Assembly (NCBI RefSeq): GCF_022829725.1
Contig: NZ_JAKSYG010000062.1
Coordinates: 124,001-188,000, forward strand
Direction: 5' to 3'
DNA from: Methylobacterium sp. E-005
GTDB lineage: Bacteria; Pseudomonadota; Alphaproteobacteria; Rhizobiales; Beijerinckiaceae
Length of the DNA: 64,000 bases
A program made the translations under genes and the position numbers. Shown here piece by piece: positions 30,062 through 38,328 of the stretch (positions are counted from its first letter, which is position 1; the number at the start of each line of letters is the position of its first letter). The notes beneath the pieces are model-generated. The model did no database searches. It was not told where the DNA came from and was given only the letters and a program-made list of their open reading frames with translations.

Positions 30062-30547
30062 TCAGCAGCTATCGGAATCGTAATGGCGAGAATAGCGGAT
30101 CACGCGTAGCCACAGCACTGTATATAGAACTAACTTGACGTTGAGTCGTGATTGTCCGGCCAGAAGCTGGATAACGATAATTCTCTGAACGCGGCGAAAC
30201 CGTTTTTGAACAACATCCGCGAAATCAGCAGCGCGTCGCGCGCGAAGAAATGCCCTTCCTGTTTGATGATCATAAACACATACAGTCGCTGGTCTAGAAT
30301 GCTCCAGCGTATCGGGTCGCCATGAACCTTTTGTTGCATAGAAAATCTCTTGTCCAGCGGTGGAATAACACGATATTTCTGCCTCAAGATCCGGATCGTT
30401 CATAGAATTAATATTTTCAACCATTCTTGCATGAACTTTATTTCCAAAATCCTGTTCATCTAAGTAGTTGCCGGATGCTCTCACGTCGGCAGCAACCCCG
30501 TCGGCAATGGACTGAACTTCGCGATTTCGCGGGCAAACTTGGTCCAA
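30062..30547 (-). pseudogene. C-terminal PD-(D/E)XK-like nuclease-toxin fragment, cut off by an in-frame stop
   Basis: 161 codons in the same frame as the upstream gene, separated only by TAA (30554-30556) and two codons, so it is the 3' part of one interrupted gene. The domain has DFGNKVHARM, an E-x-S strand (AEIS, Glu57), ATKGSWRPD (Asp79) and VYDHQTG (Asp93), closing with RIIVIQ. From memory, relatives in alphaproteobacterial toxins read E-x-S, KGS-x-R-x-D and YD-x-KTG; here the catalytic Lys position is Gln95. Both the stop and this change suggest an inactive relic. AT-rich. TTG 30547 could serve as a restart. Confidence 0.65.
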
Positions 30548-30553
30548 CTCAGT

Positions 30554-31195
30554 TTACCCAACTGCGCCGACCCACATACTTTGAGAGTCATAGGCACCGC
30601 CTGGCATATACTCACTTGCGGGCGCAGCAAATATAGCCTTACCATCTCTGGTCTTCCGCTGAGATAGAACCGAGAAGAGCAATCCCGCGGCCTCTAACGT
30701 TTTCGCGAAACACTGTGCCAGTTCGTCAGACGGGCGCGGCCGGCCCCGGGCCAGTTGGACAAATGCCTGCGGCTCGGCTCCATCTAGAGTGAGGATGCTG
30801 CGGGCGAGGATTTCGTCGCTGTCACCATCACGGATCGTTTGCGTGAGACCTGAGGTCTCGAAGACGGTTCGCGTCCCATCCGAACCGATGACCGTGTGCT
30901 GCTCGTCCCAGTCCGTATGCGGTTTGGCCCGCATCCGGATCGAGAGAACCCGCGATCCATCTTCGAGGACAGCGTCTTCGGTTTGCGCTTGAGCCTGGGT
31001 TTCGCCGCCAGTGCCCTCCGGATGCCAGCGCCCGCCATCGGACTGGCCAGCTGGCGCGCGGGGCTGATCAGGTCGGTACTTGCGGCTCAAAACGCGCTCA
31101 AGCCGGATCAGCTTGCCGCCAACCGCGAGGCCAGCGAGCTCGGTGCGATTGGCGGCGACTTCCTGAGCGTGACGATCGTCGATCAGTCGTGACAT
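30554..31195 (-). CDS. N-terminal part of an interrupted toxin-like protein
   Basis: 213 residues from ATG 31195 to TAA 30554. It contains a helical start (ERVLSRKY) and the linker RPDQPRAPAGQSDGGRW (41-57), a motif I know from many rhizobial/Methylobacterium proteins that carry variable C-terminal toxin domains. A region with EDGSRVLSIRMRAKP and ILTLDGAEPQAFVQ follows, then SEYMPGGAYDSQSMWVG right before the stop. Reading through the stop continues into the nuclease-like domain. GC content is normal here and drops downstream, as in modular polymorphic toxins. No secretion signal is evident. Confidence 0.65.
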   Translation of the reverse strand: MSRLIDDRHAQEVAANRTELAGLAVGGKLIRLERVLSRKYRPDQPRAPAGQSDGGRWHPEGTGGETQAQAQTEDAVLEDGSRVLSIRMRAKPHTDWDEQHTVIGSDGTRTVFETSGLTQTIRDGDSDEILARSILTLDGAEPQAFVQLARGRPRPSDELAQCFAKTLEAAGLLFSVLSQRKTRDGKAIFAAPASEYMPGGAYDSQSMWVGAVG

Positions 31196-31256
31196 CCGCG
31201 CTACCTCCGCCTGAATAAAAAACCTATCCTGGGCCACGTAGCATGTTATTATTTTC

Positions 31257-31586
31257 CTATTTGCGAACTGGCAGCTCCATTGCTGCAGCTCTTGATGTGC
31301 ACGCCGCAAAATCCCGCAGCGTCGCCGCGACCATCACCGCGAGTTGGCCTGGCCGCTTCGGCGTCGCCACCACAAGGCTCGTCACCACCTCGGGATGGCT
31401 CCGCCGCTGCCGCGGCCGACGCGCATGATTTGAGAGGCGAAGGGTCGCGTCCTGGCCCGGACGCGCGAGGTAGAGGCTGTCGCCGCGCTCATTGCGCGCG
31501 ACGATCGTGAAGCCCTGCGCTTCCAGAAGCTTCGCCGCCAGCGCCAAGGCTGCGACGGGCTGGAGCAGCCTGTCCGGAATCGTCAC
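31257..31586 (-). CDS. Small hypothetical protein coupled to the acyltransferase gene
   Basis: 109 residues from GTG 31586, which overlaps the acyltransferase stop (GTGA). Residues 1-45 look folded (helix, then GFTIVARNERGDSLYLARPG) and the C-terminal half is basic (RRPRQRRSHPE) with a further hydrophobic helix. No family recognised. The overlap argues that it is translated. The end lies in sequence whose composition shifts toward AT. Confidence 0.6.
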   Translation of the reverse strand: MTIPDRLLQPVAALALAAKLLEAQGFTIVARNERGDSLYLARPGQDATLRLSNHARRPRQRRSHPEVVTSLVVATPKRPGQLAVMVAATLRDFAACTSRAAAMELPVRK

Positions 31587-32659
31587 GGTCCCGCCGGCTC
31601 GATCGTGCCGAGACGTCGACGCCCCAGCGCCCGCGCCTTGAGCGATAGGGCTGGCCGCTCCACCCCAAACCAGGACAGGGCGGCGACCGGCAGCGTCACG
31701 GCGAGCGCCGGGGCCAGCAGCGCGGGACCGGACAGCTCCGGCCACAGGGCATGCAGGGTCTGCTGGATCGGCCAGCCGTAGAGGTAGATCCCGTATGACA
31801 GGTCCGCCGATGGATCGAACAATCCGCGCGCCAGAGGCCCGAGGGCGAGCCAGACCACGCCGTAGGCCTCCGCCAGGAACAGCAGGGCCGGATAGGCCGG
31901 TGTGCGTGCCAGGACGAAGGCCCCGAAGGCGAGGCAGGCGAGGGCGGCTGCCGAGATGCGGAGGCGGTCGCGCCAGAGATAGAGACTCGCACCGGCCGCG
32001 AAGATCAGGGGCAGCCGCAAGGCCGTCTCGGTACCCTTGGGCAGATCGGAACCTCGCAGGCCGATCAGAATCGAGAGCGCCAGCACGAGTCCGGCGACGA
32101 TCACCAGTGCCGACCAGCGCCGCTTCAGCAGACCGCACAGGGCGGCGGCGAGGACGCCGAGATAGCACAGCACCTCGTATTTCAGGGTCCAGACCGTGCC
32201 GAGGGGCGCCCGGTACGGGTTGGCCTCGAACACCCCGGGGAGGGCGGCGTTGCTCTTGAAGGTCGTCAGCGTGCCGCGGATGAACGACCACAGGCCCGGC
32301 TCGCGGAGATACTCGGAGACGGGCAGGCGGGTCAGCGCCGCGCCGAGGCCGAGCGACACGACGAGGGTCGCGGCCACCAGGCCGGGCAGGATCCGCAATG
32401 TCCGGGCGAGCGCGTAATCGCGGGTCCCACGCCGGTCGCAGCTCATCGTCACGAGGAAACCCGACACGGCGAAGAAGCCGTTCACCGCGTGCTCGCCCAG
32501 CGTGTAGCCGGTGAGGCGGGCCAGGGGCTCATCCCCGGCCGCCCCGGTCGCGACACTGAAGGCGTGGGATACGACCACGGCGACGGCCAGGACCAGCCGC
32601 AGGCCGGTGAAGCCGTTGCGCCCGGCATCGAGGCAGGCAGCGAGGGTCGGCGCGCTCAT
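31583..32659 (-). CDS. Acyltransferase-3 family membrane protein (OafA/ExoZ-like)
   Basis: A 358-residue integral membrane protein with about ten helices. The family start GFTGLRLVLAVAVVVSHAF contains the conserved Arg/His, NGFFAVSGFLV follows, and LSYGIYLYGWPIQQ is near the C-terminus. Such proteins O-acylate surface polysaccharides or lipids. Its ATG overlaps the stop of the GT2 gene by 4 nt, so the two probably act on the same exopolysaccharide or LPS product (inference). Confidence 0.9.
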   Translation of the reverse strand: MSAPTLAACLDAGRNGFTGLRLVLAVAVVVSHAFSVATGAAGDEPLARLTGYTLGEHAVNGFFAVSGFLVTMSCDRRGTRDYALARTLRILPGLVAATLVVSLGLGAALTRLPVSEYLREPGLWSFIRGTLTTFKSNAALPGVFEANPYRAPLGTVWTLKYEVLCYLGVLAAALCGLLKRRWSALVIVAGLVLALSILIGLRGSDLPKGTETALRLPLIFAAGASLYLWRDRLRISAAALACLAFGAFVLARTPAYPALLFLAEAYGVVWLALGPLARGLFDPSADLSYGIYLYGWPIQQTLHALWPELSGPALLAPALAVTLPVAALSWFGVERPALSLKARALGRRRLGTIEPAGP

Positions 32660-33528
32660 CCGGACAGGCCCTCGCGGGCGAGGGCAGACCGGCCGCGCAA
32701 AAAGGCGAGGGCGCCGGCCGCCGAACCGCCATACCGCTCAACGCCGGCCCGGCGCAGCACCAGGGCCGAGAGCAGCGCCTTCGGCAGGTTGATCAACAGG
32801 GTCGCGAGGCTCGGGTCCGGCAGGCCGTATTTGCGGCTGACATAGGCGCGCGACCACGCCTGATGCCAGCGGGTGCGGAACACGCGGCCCGGCTCCGGCG
32901 CCGCGGAACGGCCGCGGCCATGCAGGGCCTCGGCGGCGTGGACATGGACCAGCGCCCGGCCAGTCTCGGCCACGCGCCGGCACAGGTCGTCATCCTCGTA
33001 GAACAGGAAAATGCGCTCATCGAAGCCGCCGAGATCGAGGAACAGGCGGCGCGGCATCATCAGGCAGGCCCCGGAGAGGAACGGCGCGCAGGCATCGCCC
33101 TGCGGCAGCGCGAGCCGGCCGCCGGGATTGGTCAGATAGGGCGCAAGCAGCGAGCGCGCCTGGAAGAAGAAGCGCCCGTCGGGCTCGACGAGGCGCGGCG
33201 CCAGGAGGCCGGCATCCGGCCAAGCCCGAGCCGCGGTCAGCAGGGCGTCCACCGCACCCGGGTGCAGGATCACGTCCGGGTTCACGATGAGCACGTGCTC
33301 CGCCGTCACCGCGGCCCGGACGCCCCGGTTGTTGGCGCGGCCGTAGCCCTCGTTGCAGGCATTGCGGATCACCTGCGCGCCGGCCGCCTCGGCGATCGAC
33401 ACGGAGGCATCCCGGCTGGCATTGTCCACCACGATCGCCGGTACGTGCTGGGCGGCGAGCGCAGCCAGGCAGGCGGGCAGCACCGCCGCGCTGTCATGCG
33501 CGACGACGATCGCGACGAGGCGCGGCAC
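32656..33528 (-). CDS. Family 2 glycosyltransferase
   Basis: 290 residues, GT-A fold: VAIVVAHDSAAVLPACL, VVDNASRDASV, NPDVILHPGAVD and FLFYEDDDLCRR (catalytic base region). The pattern matches rhamnosyltransferase-like GT2 enzymes that build cell-surface glycans in the cytoplasm at the membrane. It is downstream of aspS (13-nt gap) and overlaps the acyltransferase gene. Confidence 0.9.
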   Translation of the reverse strand: MPRLVAIVVAHDSAAVLPACLAALAAQHVPAIVVDNASRDASVSIAEAAGAQVIRNACNEGYGRANNRGVRAAVTAEHVLIVNPDVILHPGAVDALLTAARAWPDAGLLAPRLVEPDGRFFFQARSLLAPYLTNPGGRLALPQGDACAPFLSGACLMMPRRLFLDLGGFDERIFLFYEDDDLCRRVAETGRALVHVHAAEALHGRGRSAAPEPGRVFRTRWHQAWSRAYVSRKYGLPDPSLATLLINLPKALLSALVLRRAGVERYGGSAAGALAFLRGRSALAREGLSG

Positions 33529-33541
33529 TGCGCGGCCGGTC

Positions 33542-35386
33542 TTACGCCTTCTTCTCGGGCAGGTTGAGCCGGATATGCAGCTCGCGCAGCTGCTTGGGCG
33601 TCGCCTCGGAGGGCGCGCCCATCATGAGGTCCTCTGCGCGCTGGTTCATCGGGAACAGCACCACCTCGCGGATGTTCGGCTCGTTGCACAGGAGCATGAC
33701 GATGCGGTCCACCCCCGGCGCGATGCCGCCGTGCGGCGGGGCGCCCATGCGCAGCGCGTTCAGCATGCCGCCGAACTTCTGCTCCAGCACCTCCTGGCCG
33801 TAGCCCGCGATGGCGAAGGCCTTCTCCATCACGTCCGGACGGTGGTTGCGGATCGCCCCGGAGGACAGCTCCACGCCGTTGCACACGATGTCGTACTGGA
33901 ACGCCTTGATATCGAGGATCCGCTTGGTGTTCGGGCCGTTCTCATCCTCGGAAGCGAGGGCATCGAGGTCGAGGGCCAGAAAGTCTTCGCGTTCGAAGTT
34001 CGGCATGGAAAACGGGTTGTGCGAGAAGTCGATCCGCTTCTCCTCCTCGCTCCACTCGTACATCGGGAAGTCGGTGATCCAGCAGAAGGCGTATTGGTCC
34101 TTGTCGCACAGGCCCAGCTCGTCGCCGATGCGGATACGCGCCTTGCCGGCGAGCCCGGCCGCCTTGCCCTCGACGCCGGCCGAGAAGAACACGGCATCAC
34201 CGGCCTTCGCCCCGGCGCGCTCTGCGATGAGCGCCTGAACCTCGGCCGGGATGAACTTGGCGATCGGCCCCTTACCGGAGAGCTGACCGTTCTCCTCCTC
34301 GAACACGACGTAGCCGAGGCCCGGCGCGCCCTCGGAGCGGGCCCAGTCGTTCAGCCTGTCGAAGAACGAGCGCGACTGCGCCGCCGCCCCGGTCGCCGGG
34401 ATCGCCCGGACCACGCCGCCGGAGGCGATCACGCCCTTGAACGCCTTGAAGGCCACGTCCTCGCGGGCGAACAGATCGGTCACATCGGCGATGATCAGCG
34501 GATTGCGCAGATCCGGCTTGTCGACGCCGTATTTCAGCATCGATTCCGCGAAGGTGATCCGCGGAAACGCCTTGGTGACGCGCTTGCCCTCCGCGAACTC
34601 CTCAAACACGCCGCGCAGCACGGGCTCCACCGCCTGGAACACGTCCTCCTGCGTGACAAAGCTCATCTCGATATCGAGCTGATAGAACTCGCCCGGCGAG
34701 CGGTCGGCGCGGGCATCCTCGTCGCGGAAGCACGGCGCGATCTGGAAGTAGCGGTCGAAGCCCGCGATCATCGTCAGCTGCTTGAACTGCTGCGGGGCCT
34801 GCGGCAGGGCGTAGAACTTCCCGGGATGGACGCGCGACGGCACGAGGTAGTCGCGGGCGCCCTCCGGCGAGGAAGCGGTCAGGATCGGCGTCTGAAACTC
34901 GAAGAAGCCGCCCTCGCGCATCCGGCGGCGGAGCGAGTCGATGATCGCGCCGCGCTTCATGATGTTGGCGTGGAGCTTCTCCCGGCGCAGGTCGAGGAAG
35001 CGGTAGCGGAGGCGCGTCTCCTCCGGGTATTCCAGATCGCCGAAGACCGGCAGCGGCAGCTCGCCCGCCGGACCCAGCACCTCCAGGTCGTCGATATAGA
35101 CCTCGACCGCGCCGGTCGGGAGCTCGTGGTTCTCGGTGCCCGCGGGGCGGGTGCGGACGCGGCCGTCGATCCGCACGACCCATTCCGAGCGGACGCCCTC
35201 GGCGGCCTTGAAGGCGGGCGAGTCGGAATCGACCACGCACTGGGTCAGCCCGTAATGATCGCGCAGATCGATGAAGAGCACGCCGCCATGGTCGCGGATG
35301 CGGTGGCACCAGCCTGAGAGGCGGACGGACTGCCCGACATCGGACGGGCGGAGCGCCCCGCAGGTGTGGGAACGGTAACGGTGCAT
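33542..35386 (-). CDS. aspS: AspS, aspartyl-tRNA synthetase
   Basis: A 614-residue class II synthetase. It has an N-terminal OB-fold anticodon domain (about 1-110), motif 2 ([21 protein letters not shown], split here by the loop), a GAD insertion domain in the middle and motif 3 [13 protein letters not shown] near the C-terminus. In bacteria with GatCAB the enzyme is often non-discriminating, making Asp-tRNA(Asn) for amidation; gatCAB is in this window, but specificity cannot be read here. ATG 35386 precedes the [11 protein letters not shown] start. Confidence 0.97.
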   Translation of the reverse strand: MHRYRSHTCGALRPSDVGQSVRLSGWCHRIRDHGGVLFIDLRDHYGLTQCVVDSDSPAFKAAEGVRSEWVVRIDGRVRTRPAGTENHELPTGAVEVYIDDLEVLGPAGELPLPVFGDLEYPEETRLRYRFLDLRREKLHANIMKRGAIIDSLRRRMREGGFFEFQTPILTASSPEGARDYLVPSRVHPGKFYALPQAPQQFKQLTMIAGFDRYFQIAPCFRDEDARADRSPGEFYQLDIEMSFVTQEDVFQAVEPVLRGVFEEFAEGKRVTKAFPRITFAESMLKYGVDKPDLRNPLIIADVTDLFAREDVAFKAFKGVIASGGVVRAIPATGAAAQSRSFFDRLNDWARSEGAPGLGYVVFEEENGQLSGKGPIAKFIPAEVQALIAERAGAKAGDAVFFSAGVEGKAAGLAGKARIRIGDELGLCDKDQYAFCWITDFPMYEWSEEEKRIDFSHNPFSMPNFEREDFLALDLDALASEDENGPNTKRILDIKAFQYDIVCNGVELSSGAIRNHRPDVMEKAFAIAGYGQEVLEQKFGGMLNALRMGAPPHGGIAPGVDRIVMLLCNEPNIREVVLFPMNQRAEDLMMGAPSEATPKQLRELHIRLNLPEKKA

Positions 35387-35537
35387 GACGGGCTTCTTCT
35401 ATGGGAAGGCCGGCACCATTCACGCGAGGCCCCCCAAGTCAAGCAGGGTTCTCAGGTGCGTTCCCCATCCCGCACCTTGGGAAACGGCCCTCGCGGACGC
35501 GTCCAGACTACCGGATCGAGCCTGCAATCCCCATATC

Positions 35538-35951
35538 ATGTCTATGAACGACAACGCTTTTTTCCCACCACCGGCAGAGCCAGCGCCGCCCCGTGATACG
35601 GCCGCGAGCGCGTGGCGGACGTTGCCGCTCGATGGCCATTTCGACCTCGTCTACGAAGATGCGGCCGGCGCCTGGAGCAACCGCTCCCTCGAGGCGCGCG
35701 AACTCAAGCTCGGACCCGGTCGGACGCTGCTGGGCGGCATCGATGGCCGACGGGGCGGTTATCGTGGCTTCCGCGTCGACCGGATCCGCCGTCTGATCGA
35801 CGGCGCCACCGGCGAGCGTATCGAGACCGGAATCCTCGACCGACTGCTCGGCCGGGCCGAGGCGCAGGGCCGGGCCGATGCGCTGCGGATCAAGCGGCAG
35901 GCCAAGGCCCGCCGGAGGGCCGCCTCGCAGCCGTTCGCGGGAGTCTCCTAA
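35538..35951 (+). CDS. Small WYL-like hypothetical protein
   Basis: 137 residues. The central part (FDLVYEDAAGAWSNRSLEAR through YRGFRVDRIRRLIDGATGE) resembles the WYL ligand-sensing fold: a Y-E/D start, an Arg-rich return strand and an F-R-V-D-R-I motif. There is no helix-turn-helix. The C-terminus is basic (RIKRQAKARRRA). ATG 35538 follows directly after a short leader; the longer frame upstream overlaps the aspS promoter. The WYL link is tentative. Confidence 0.65.
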   Translation: MSMNDNAFFPPPAEPAPPRDTAASAWRTLPLDGHFDLVYEDAAGAWSNRSLEARELKLGPGRTLLGGIDGRRGGYRGFRVDRIRRLIDGATGERIETGILDRLLGRAEAQGRADALRIKRQAKARRRAASQPFAGVS

Positions 35952-36038
35952 CCGCGTCCGTAACGGGAAAGCGGGAAAAACCCGGGCGCGACGCGGGTTT
36001 CCCTCCCCACCGCCGCGCCGGTTGCGTATAGCCGGTTC

Positions 36039-37226
36039 ATGGATCTGATTTCTTCGACCGACACGCTGCGGGACATCTGTACGCGTCTGGCCACGCAACC
36101 CTTCGTGACCGTCGACACGGAGTTCATGCGCGAGACAACCTATTACCCGAAGCTCTGCCTGATCCAGATGGCGGCGCCGGACGGTACCGCCGCGTTGGTC
36201 GACCCCCTGGCTCCCGGGATCGACCTGAAGCCCTTCATCGACCTGATGGCGGATACACGGACCGTGAAGGTCTTCCACTCCGCCCGCCAGGATCTCGAAA
36301 TCGTCTGGATGCTGGGCGGGATCCTGCCGCACCCGTTCTTCGATACGCAGGTCGCCGCCATGGTGTGCGGCTATGGCGATTCCGTCTCGTACGAACAGCT
36401 CGTCAACGACGTCGCCAAGGCCAAGATCGACAAGTCGTCCCGATTCACCGACTGGTCCCGGCGTCCCCTGTCGGATGCGCAGCTCACCTACGCGCTGTCG
36501 GACGTGACGCATCTTGTGAAGGTCTATGAGGTTCTGGTCGCCGAGTTGCTGCGCACCGACCGCGGCGCGTGGCTCGACGAGGAGATGGCGGTGCTGACAT
36601 CGCCCGAGACCTACCGGGCCGATCCGTCCCAGGCGTGGCGGCGCCTCTCCGGCCGCATGCGCAAGCCGCGGGAGATCGCCGTGCTGATGGAGGTCGCGGC
36701 GTGGCGGGAAAGCGAGGCGCAGACGCGCAACGTCCCGCGGGGTCGCGTGCTGAAGGACGAGGCGGTGATCGACATCGCCTCGGCCGCGCCCCGGAGCGTC
36801 GAAGCCCTGGGCCGCCTGCGCACGATCCCGGCCGGCTTCGAACGCTCCCGCACGGGTGCCGACATCCTCGCGGCCGTCGAGCGCGGCCTGTCGCGTGACA
36901 CGACCGACATCCGGATGCCGGAACGGCTGCGCCGCAGCGGCGGGAACGGGGCGATCGTCGAATTGCTGAAGGTTCTGCTGAAGGCGGTCTGCGAGGCTGA
37001 GGGCGTCGCACCGAAGATCATTGCCACCGTCGACGACCTGGAAGCCATCGCCGACGACGACGGCGCCGAAGTTCCGGCACTCGAGGGCTGGCGGCGGATG
37101 CTGTTCGGCGACAAGGCCCTGGCGCTCAAGCAGGGCCGGCTGGCTCTGTCCGTCGAGGCCGGCCGCATCGTGGTACGGGCGTTCGATGCACCCGCGCCGA
37201 CCGAGGCAGGCCCGGCAGCGAATTGA
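36039..37226 (+). CDS. rnd: Rnd, ribonuclease D
   Basis: A 395-residue 3'-5' exoribonuclease (DEDDy) for tRNA and small-RNA trimming. The acidic motifs are [35 protein letters not shown] and [17 protein letters not shown]-type helical regions fill residues 210-370. From memory, rnd and aspS are often adjacent to ppk-ppx in Rhizobiales; here about 9 kb separates them. Confidence 0.95.
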   Translation: MDLISSTDTLRDICTRLATQPFVTVDTEFMRETTYYPKLCLIQMAAPDGTAALVDPLAPGIDLKPFIDLMADTRTVKVFHSARQDLEIVWMLGGILPHPFFDTQVAAMVCGYGDSVSYEQLVNDVAKAKIDKSSRFTDWSRRPLSDAQLTYALSDVTHLVKVYEVLVAELLRTDRGAWLDEEMAVLTSPETYRADPSQAWRRLSGRMRKPREIAVLMEVAAWRESEAQTRNVPRGRVLKDEAVIDIASAAPRSVEALGRLRTIPAGFERSRTGADILAAVERGLSRDTTDIRMPERLRRSGGNGAIVELLKVLLKAVCEAEGVAPKIIATVDDLEAIADDDGAEVPALEGWRRMLFGDKALALKQGRLALSVEAGRIVVRAFDAPAPTEAGPAAN

Positions 37227-37335
37227 CCGTTTGCCGACGGTGCGGGGACAAACCGGCCGCTACAGCGTGACTTGATCCGGGCACGGGATTAAGTGGCAAT
37301 CTCATTGCCGCTCTGTCCCGCCCCGCGTCCCGCGT

Positions 37336-37623
37336 ATGTTCGAGCCGAACGAAGTTCTCAAGACGCTGACCGGCCGCGGACATGTTACGGCGGACGGATG
37401 CGGTTCGGTCCGCGTGCGCTATCGCGTCGTCGTTGAGCGGCGTGAGGGCGGGGTCGTCGCCTGCGGCACGCTCCACGGCAGTCACACCAACCTGTGGCCG
37501 ATCTGGCTTGAGCCGGACGCACAGTTGCGTCTTGCGAACGGGAACCGGCTCGCAATCTCGATCACCGACCTCATCGGCGACACCGCCGAATTCGAGAGCA
37601 CCGGCGTCGTGGGCGTCCTCTGA
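37336..37623 (+). CDS. Short hypothetical protein
   Basis: 95 residues with alternating beta-type segments (VRVRYRVVVERRE, VVACGTLHG, RLAISITDL) and a conserved-looking NLWPIWLEPD centre; probably a small beta-barrel or sandwich protein, cytoplasmic. No family recognised. ATG 37336 begins 109 nt after rnd. Confidence 0.65.
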   Translation: MFEPNEVLKTLTGRGHVTADGCGSVRVRYRVVVERREGGVVACGTLHGSHTNLWPIWLEPDAQLRLANGNRLAISITDLIGDTAEFESTGVVGVL

Positions 37624-38328
37624 CATCCATCGATGCGTCGAGTCGCACTGGCGCGTTCGAGTCCCACCATCGTTCGGAGGCAGCCGCCGGGGCACCGGAA
37701 TCGACCGGGAGGATTCGGCAATTTGTCGCGGACGATTACGGAGAGGCCGAAAAGATCCCCCTGCCTCTGAGCTGCGGCGACTGGGCGCATAAGTATCGCG
37801 GCCTCTCAACGGCCGTCTCACCTTCCTACCGCCGATGCCGCATCGCAATCGCCGCGTGCCGCAACGCCATGCCAGGACAGGCTATATCGTCCCTATCTAC
37901 GCGAGCGCTGCATGAGCGCGCGCAGCAACGCTTCGCAGGTTGCAAGTTCTGCATGAGTTTCGGTCACGTCGCCGTGAGACCGCCATCCGAACTCAGTCGC
38001 CCTATTGTGCATCGCACCATTTCTTTCGGCGGCTCGATGACGATCGCAGGGCATTTGTAACTTTAAAAGAAGCCTTCACCGCGTGCCCAGAACCGCGAAA
38101 CCGCGAGTTGACGGCGCTCAAAAATCTCTTAAGGTCCGGGCAAGCCTCGGTTTCGAGGGAGCCACCCAAGGGATGGTGGTTCCTGGCCGGGGGATCTCAA
38201 GATCCCTCACGTCGACGAAGCCCGCTACCGAGGCGTCCATCCCTGTCGCAAACAGTCAGGTCGGAGTCCGCGCGACACCGTTCTCTCACCGTGCCGCGTG
38301 CATTCTCAAAGACTTGTCGGAGGAACCC
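37624..38328 (+). promoter_or_regulatory. Long upstream region of xoxF
   Basis: 705 nt without a convincing gene. It should contain the xoxF promoter and leader. The distal half is GC-rich with no signal I can name. Around 38050-38130 the sequence becomes AT-richer (AACTTTAAAAGAAG, AAAAATCTCTTAAGG), where a promoter could lie. A perfect short hairpin (38191-38206, GGGATC/TCAA/GATCCC) lies about 125 nt before the start codon. The Shine-Dalgarno GGAGGA (38319-38324) is 4 nt from ATG. Confidence 0.55.

Noticed and set aside
30130..30387. An alternative minus-strand frame of 85 codons inside the toxin fragment
   Set aside because: The other frame carries the nuclease-like motifs and is collinear with the upstream gene.
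37624..38328. A gene in the xoxF upstream region (short frames at 37869 and 37940)
   Set aside because: No protein-like pattern, no Shine-Dalgarno; better read as promoter and leader.
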